Shown one piece after another: positions 14,882 to 18,177 of a stretch of DNA of 18,177 nt. The position numbers and the translations under genes were made by a program. The stretch's first letter is position 1. Each line of letters begins with the position of its first letter. This DNA is from Pseudomonadota bacterium (GTDB lineage: Bacteria; Pseudomonadota; Gammaproteobacteria; Burkholderiales; Burkholderiaceae_B), in the NCBI GenBank assembly GCA_021793875.1, contig JAJYRX010000005.1, positions 1 through 18,177 of the forward strand, written 5' to 3'. The notes beneath the pieces were generated by a model. That model worked only from the letters and a program-made list of their open reading frames with translations. It was not told the origin of the DNA and did not search any database.

Positions 14882-15261
14882 AAATCAACATCCTGATTTC
14901 TTTTTTCCTGTTCTGCTATGTCAGCATGAATTTGCTCCATATCTACCACTTTTACCTGTTCTACCAACTCTTCTAATTGGCTTGGGGTCAAGGCGCCAGC
15001 CTGAGAAAATAGTAGCACTTGCTCACGAAATACCATTAGCGTAGGTATAGATCTAATCCCCATACCATTCGCTAGTTCTGGGTTTTCTTCGGTATTAATT
15101 TTTGCGAAAACCACGTCTTCATGTTTGCTGGCAACTTCCTCAAAAACTGGTGCAAAGTTTATGCATGGGCCACACCATGGTGCCCAAAAGTCAACTATTA
15201 GCGGCTTATCACTTTTAATTGCAGACTGAAAAGACTCTTTGTTCAGCTCGATTGTGCTCAT
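14878..15261 (-). CDS. trxA: Thioredoxin
   Basis: A 127-residue thioredoxin: VDFWAPWCGPC (about 24-34) holds the redox-active Cys pair, followed by NFAPVFEE, the VFAKINTEENPELANGMGI strand-helix and the cis-proline in IRSIPTLMVF. After the normal end of the fold it carries about 20 extra, charged residues (VVDMEQIHADIAEQEKRNQDVDF), a helix seen in some betaproteobacterial thioredoxins; its role is not known. The start was placed at the ATG complementary to 15259-15261 because GAGGAAT lies just before it; a longer frame reaching 15306 would start inside the upstream hairpin region. The gene is convergent with and overlaps the yigZ-type gene. The gene symbol is by similarity only, as the genome may hold several thioredoxins. 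Confidence 0.92.
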   Translation of the reverse strand: MSTIELNKESFQSAIKSDKPLIVDFWAPWCGPCINFAPVFEEVASKHEDVVFAKINTEENPELANGMGIRSIPTLMVFREQVLLFSQAGALTPSQLEELVEQVKVVDMEQIHADIAEQEKRNQDVDF

Positions 15262-15263
15262 AT

Positions 15264-15270
15264 ATTCCTC
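15264..15270 (-). promoter_or_regulatory. Ribosome-binding sequence of thioredoxin
   Basis: On the minus strand, GAGGAAT lies 2 bases ahead of the ATG ending at 15261, with the GAGG core 5 to 6 bases away. It decides the start against the longer frame reaching 15306. Confidence 0.6.
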
Positions 15271-15277
15271 GGTTATT

Positions 15278-15296
15278 GGTATCCTTTTAGGATACC
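15278..15296 (-). repeat. Perfect 8-bp inverted repeat in the thioredoxin leader
   Basis: GGTATCCT (15278-15285) and AGGATACC (15289-15296) are exact reverse complements around a 3-base centre. The element lies 7 bases upstream of the thioredoxin ribosome-binding sequence, in the 135-base gap between the permease and thioredoxin genes. On the thioredoxin strand it is not followed by a U-run, so it does not look like a terminator of the permease gene. It may be an operator or a structured 5' leader; nothing identifies a binder. Confidence 0.6.
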
Positions 15297-15396
15297 CATT
15301 CAACAATGCATGTATTTAGTGTATTTGTTTTTGGCATTATCCATGTTGCTTTGATAAAGCTTTTGTAACTAATCGGTACTCGCCTGCCAATAAAAT

Positions 15397-16689
15397 TTAG
15401 TCAGGGAAGGCAGCATATTTTATTACGAACAGAATTGCAACTATAACCGTAGCTGGGTGTATGTCTTTAAACTTTCTAGTTAAAACCTTAAGAACAACAT
15501 AGCTTATAAATCCAAATGCCAAACCATTTGCTATAGAGTAGGTGAATGGCATTATTATTGCTGTTAGAGATGCTGGTGTAGCTTCAGTAACCTCACCCCA
15601 GTCAACTTCCCTTAACTCGCGTGTCATAAGTCCAGCTACATATAACAGTGCAGGTGCGGTGGCATATGGTGGAACTGAGCTAGCCAGGGGTGAGAAAAAC
15701 AACGCCAGCAGAAATAGTGCTGCAACGGTTATGGCGGTTAGGCCCGTGCGCCCGCCAGCCTGCACACCAGAAGCGCTTTCAACATATGCTGTGGTGCTGC
15801 TAGTTCCAAGCACTGAACCTGCCAAAATTGCTGAGCTATCGGCAAAAAGAGCACGCCCGAGACGATTAGGTTTGTTTTCTTCCACAAGACCTGCTCTGCG
15901 AGCAATCCCAATTAATGTTCCAGTTGCATCAAATACCTCTACCAGCACTAAAACTAGTATTACATGCACAATACCAGTGTTTATTGCCCCAATTATGTCT
16001 AGCTGCATAAATGTACTAATCATGCTTGGAGGTGCCGACACAATACCCTGGAATGTGTTGTGCCCGGTTAGCATAGATAGAACTGTGACAGTAATTATGC
16101 CAATTAGTATTGCACCTCTTACTTTTAATGCATCTAATGCGGCAATTATAAAAAAACCTAGTATAGTGAACAGGACCGGCGCTGAGGTAAGATCGCCTAA
16201 AGCTACTTTAGTAACAGGGTTTGATACTACAATACCAGATGATCCAAGAGCTATTATTGCAAGAAAAAGGCCTATACCAGCAGCTATAGCTGATTGCAAT
16301 GATCTTGGTATACCGCGTATTAACCAACTTCGTATACCACTAATGGTTAACAGCATAAAAATTACACCCGATATAAAAACAGCACCTAATGCCTGTTGCC
16401 AGGTGTAACCCAATGCTCCTACTACCGTGAAGGCAAAAAACGCGTTTAAGCCCATGCCAGGTGCCATTCCTATAGGCCAGTTTGCAACAACGGCCATAAC
16501 CAGACTACCTAAGGCAGCTGCTAGGCAAGTGGCTACGAATACAGCATTCTTGTCCATTCCAGTAGAAGATAATATATCTGGATTTACAAAAATGATATAC
16601 GACATGGTAAGAAAGGTGGTGAACCCTGCCAGCAATTCGGTTCGTACGGTTGTCTGATGTTCGGCAAGCCTAAATAAGTGGTCTAGCAT
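15397..16689 (-). CDS. NCS2-family (AzgA-type) purine permease
   Basis: A 430-residue inner-membrane transporter of the AzgA/PbuG branch of NCS2, which imports adenine, guanine or hypoxanthine with protons. About 12 to 14 hydrophobic segments cover nearly the whole length. Marks of this branch are the N-terminal TTVRTELLAGFTTFLTMSYI (about 13-32), NPDILSSTGMD, the GMAPGMGLNAFFAF motif in an early half-helix, EVFDATGTLIGIA, GTSSTTAYVESASGVQAGGRTG (the second half-helix motif) and the SLTAIIMPFTYSIANG region. The gene is divergent from tsaD across a 93-base gap with a large inverted repeat. Thioredoxin follows on the same strand after 135 bases. The exact purine cannot be told from sequence. 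Confidence 0.93.
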   Translation of the reverse strand: MLDHLFRLAEHQTTVRTELLAGFTTFLTMSYIIFVNPDILSSTGMDKNAVFVATCLAAALGSLVMAVVANWPIGMAPGMGLNAFFAFTVVGALGYTWQQALGAVFISGVIFMLLTISGIRSWLIRGIPRSLQSAIAAGIGLFLAIIALGSSGIVVSNPVTKVALGDLTSAPVLFTILGFFIIAALDALKVRGAILIGIITVTVLSMLTGHNTFQGIVSAPPSMISTFMQLDIIGAINTGIVHVILVLVLVEVFDATGTLIGIARRAGLVEENKPNRLGRALFADSSAILAGSVLGTSSTTAYVESASGVQAGGRTGLTAITVAALFLLALFFSPLASSVPPYATAPALLYVAGLMTRELREVDWGEVTEATPASLTAIIMPFTYSIANGLAFGFISYVVLKVLTRKFKDIHPATVIVAILFVIKYAAFPD

Positions 16690-16722
16690 TTATGTGTGGC
16701 CTTTGTAGCAGCAATAATTGAT

Positions 16723-16745
16723 TATCAAATGCGGTACATTTGATA
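16723..16745. repeat. Perfect 9-bp inverted repeat between the divergent permease and tsaD genes
   Basis: TATCAAATG (16723-16731) and CATTTGATA (16737-16745) are exact reverse complements around CGGTA. A further TTGAT half-site (16719-16723) overlaps it on the left, so three TTGAT/ATCAA units occur in under 30 bases. On the minus strand the right arm contains TTGATAAT, which could hold a -10 element (GATAAT) for the permease. Its central position in a divergent promoter region suggests an operator. It does not match the PurR, Fur or IscR consensus as remembered. Confidence 0.6.
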
Positions 16746-16788
16746 CTGAAACATACGATTTTAATCTGTTTAATAAAAAGATGTGAAT

Positions 16789-17850
16789 ATGATAGTGTTG
16801 GGAATAGAAAGTTCATGTGATGAAACTGGGGTTGCTATAGCTAGCACAAGCAATGGACTTATAGCGCATGCTTTACATAGCCAAATATCCATGCATAAGG
16901 AATATGGCGGTGTGGTTCCAGAACTAGCGTCTCGTGACCATATAAGACGAATATTACCGCTAACAGAGCAAGTGCTAATTGAGTCTGGTCTTCAAAAAGA
17001 GGATATTGGTGCTATAGCATATACTGCTGGCCCAGGTTTGGCAGGCGCGCTATTAGCAGGGTCTAGCGTTGCTAAATCTATTGCATGGTCATTGCAAGTA
17101 CCTGCAATCCCAGTACACCATCTGGAGGGGCATTTGTTGTCTCCACTTATGGATAGCCCGGCACCTGAATTTCCATTTGTAGCTCTTCTAGTTTCAGGAG
17201 GGCATACACAGTTAATGCAGGTCAATGATGTAGGTAATTATAAAATCTTAGGAGAGACCCTGGATGATGCTGCTGGTGAGGCGTTTGACAAAACAGCTAT
17301 GCTCTTGGGTTTAGGCTATCCAGGCGGACCTGCTTTATCACGATTAGCCCAAAAGGGTAACTCTAGGGGTATAAACCTTCCAAGGCCCATGTTGCATAGT
17401 AAAGACTTGGACTTCAGCTTTAGTGGCTTGAAAACAGCCGTTCTAACAATAAATAAAAAAATGGCAGATGAGACATTAAACTCAGGCAATATAGAGCAAC
17501 GAAAAGCAGACCTGGCCGCAGCAACTGAACAGGCTATAGGAGATATACTAATCGCAAAAAGCATCAAAGCTATGCGGCAGACAGGTATGAAAACGTTAGT
17601 AGTGGCTGGTGGTGTTGGAGCTAATAGCTATTTGCGTAAAAACATAAAAGAGCAAGTTAAACTCATAAATGGTGAAGTCTACTTTCCTCCATTAGAGTTT
17701 TGCACTGATAATGGCGCTATGATTGCTTTTGCTGCAGTTCAAAGGATAAATAAAAATCTGATTAACTGGGCTGATCTGTCCGACAGCTTTTCTATAAAGC
17801 CTCGATGGAATTTAACAGATATTTGTACCTTTAATAATGCGACTATTTAG
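16789..17850 (+). CDS. tsaD: tRNA N6-threonylcarbamoyladenosine transferase TsaD
   Basis: A 353-residue Kae1/TsaD ATPase-fold protein that, with TsaB and TsaE (not seen here), transfers threonylcarbamoyl to A37 of ANN-reading tRNAs. Evidence: VLGIESSCDETGVAI at the start, ELASRDH, the metal-binding pair His111 and His115 in VHHLEGHLLSP, LVSGGHTQLM, GETLDDAAGEAFDK, GLGYPGGPALSRLA, DFSFSGLKTAV, VAGGVGANSYLR and the third metal ligand Asp307 in EFCTDNGAMIA. The ATG at 16789 was chosen because family proteins begin just before V-L-G-I-E; a GTG two codons upstream is possible. The tail is about 15 residues longer than in E. coli (337). Convergent plsY lies 11 bases away; tsaD and plsY are neighbours in many proteobacteria. 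Confidence 0.96.
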   Translation: MIVLGIESSCDETGVAIASTSNGLIAHALHSQISMHKEYGGVVPELASRDHIRRILPLTEQVLIESGLQKEDIGAIAYTAGPGLAGALLAGSSVAKSIAWSLQVPAIPVHHLEGHLLSPLMDSPAPEFPFVALLVSGGHTQLMQVNDVGNYKILGETLDDAAGEAFDKTAMLLGLGYPGGPALSRLAQKGNSRGINLPRPMLHSKDLDFSFSGLKTAVLTINKKMADETLNSGNIEQRKADLAAATEQAIGDILIAKSIKAMRQTGMKTLVVAGGVGANSYLRKNIKEQVKLINGEVYFPPLEFCTDNGAMIAFAAVQRINKNLINWADLSDSFSIKPRWNLTDICTFNNATI

Positions 17851-17861
17851 TGCATTAGCTC

Positions 17862-18177
17862 TTATTTCTTTATATTAACCTTCTGATTTGCTAACTTGCT
17901 TCCTACTCTTGGCTCAGTGCCGTTAAGTAGTCTGCTTATATTACTGCTGTGTTTAAACAGTAAAATAGAACTTATTATGAATATGGCCATAGTGAATGAA
18001 CTGTTGGAGGGCCACGCTACATTACTTCCTAACAAATAATATAAGGGTGCAAATATTGCAGCCACTATAGCGGCAAGAGAAGAATATCTAGTTGTATATA
18101 CAATAATTAGCCATGTTGCTACTGTTGCCAATGCGAGCCATGGGTTAATACCTATGAGAACTCCAATTGCTGTGGCA
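17862..18177 (-). CDS. plsY: Glycerol-3-phosphate acyltransferase PlsY, C-terminal part (partial)
   Basis: The frame stays open to the window edge, so the N-terminal half is missing; the internal TTG at 18131 is not the real start. The visible 104 residues match the second half of PlsY: ATAIGVLIGINPWLALATVATW, then RYSSLAAIVAAIFAPLYYLL, a further hydrophobic helix, FKHSSNISRLLNGTEPRVG and a basic tail. PlsY is an inner-membrane enzyme that moves the acyl group from acyl-phosphate to glycerol-3-phosphate in the first step of phospholipid synthesis. The GTEPRVG motif near the C-terminus is its third conserved motif and helps bind substrate. The gene is convergent with tsaD with an 11-base gap and no terminator between them. 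Confidence 0.92.
   Translation of the reverse strand, partial: ATAIGVLIGINPWLALATVATWLIIVYTTRYSSLAAIVAAIFAPLYYLLGSNVAWPSNSSFTMAIFIISSILLFKHSSNISRLLNGTEPRVGSKLANQKVNIKK

Noticed and set aside
15262..15306. Longer thioredoxin start (15 more residues)
   Set aside because: The extra part MLNGYPKRIP is encoded by the inverted repeat and has no family similarity, while the ATG at 15261 has a good ribosome-binding sequence.
15348..15360. GCTTT-GAT-AAAGC hairpin followed by TTTT as a terminator
   Set aside because: The T-run is on the plus strand, where no gene ends nearby; the stem is only 5 bp.
15542..16408. Long plus-strand open frame (288 codons) antisense to the permease gene
   Set aside because: It mirrors the codon structure of the permease, is rich in Thr/Ala/Pro/Ile without domain motifs, and the opposite strand encodes a clear NCS2 transporter.
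16783..16788. GTG start two codons upstream for tsaD
   Set aside because: The ATG at 16789 matches the normal family N-terminus; the difference is trivial and the ribosome site is weak for both.
1..18177. CRISPR arrays, insertion sequences, prophage or toxin-antitoxin genes
   Set aside because: No direct repeat series, transposase or phage motifs, or small toxin-antitoxin-like pairs were seen; all longer frames belong to core genes.

Overview
The window is a gene-dense, AT-leaning stretch of a proteobacterial chromosome holding almost entirely recognisable core genes. All complete genes are intact, with no frameshifts, insertion sequences, tRNA or rRNA genes, CRISPR arrays or phage genes. 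PheS (VTLPGRGxG, HPTVIRN and FAFGSGLERL motifs), IHF-alpha and the thioredoxin with an extended C-terminal helix look most like Burkholderiales-type betaproteobacterial proteins. This is judged from memory of the families, not from a search. The AT-rich composition and very short spacers suggest a compact genome.

Region 1 (1-5203) is the translation and nucleoid cluster. It starts with the 3' end of a comM/yifB-type AAA ATPase, followed by rpmI-rplT-pheS-pheT-ihfA and a short MerR-like gene. A near-consensus promoter lies at the comM end, just upstream of rpmI. A strong stem-loop separates the ribosomal protein genes from pheST. The usual upstream neighbour of rpmI, infC, is absent.

Region 2 (5190-14881) is the iron-sulfur region. 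An Atm1-type ABC exporter overlaps the merR end. After a short regulatory gap comes a tightly coupled suf operon: an Rrf2-family regulator, sufB, sufC, sufD, sufS, sufU and sufT. An LD-carboxypeptidase (S66) gene and a YigZ/IMPACT-family gene follow on the same strand. The suf promoter carries a perfect 9-7-9 inverted repeat, 25 bp long, lying between and over the -35 and -10 elements. Its layout resembles IscR type-1 sites, which suggests autoregulation by the Rrf2 protein. SufS would supply sulfur, SufU would take it from SufS (or act as a Zn-dependent sulfur acceptor), SufBC2D would build the cluster, and SufT would help maturation. No sufA or sufE lies in the window.

Region 3 (14878-18177) has thioredoxin and an NCS2 purine-type permease on the minus strand, tsaD on the plus strand, and the C-terminal part of plsY on the minus strand. 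Two further perfect inverted repeats are unexplained: one just ahead of thioredoxin and one in the divergent permease-tsaD gap.

No clearly novel multi-gene system is visible. The best leads are regulatory: the three inverted repeats, the rplT-pheS stem-loop, and the pairing of an Atm1 exporter with a SufU/SufT-type suf operon in what looks like a betaproteobacterial backbone.
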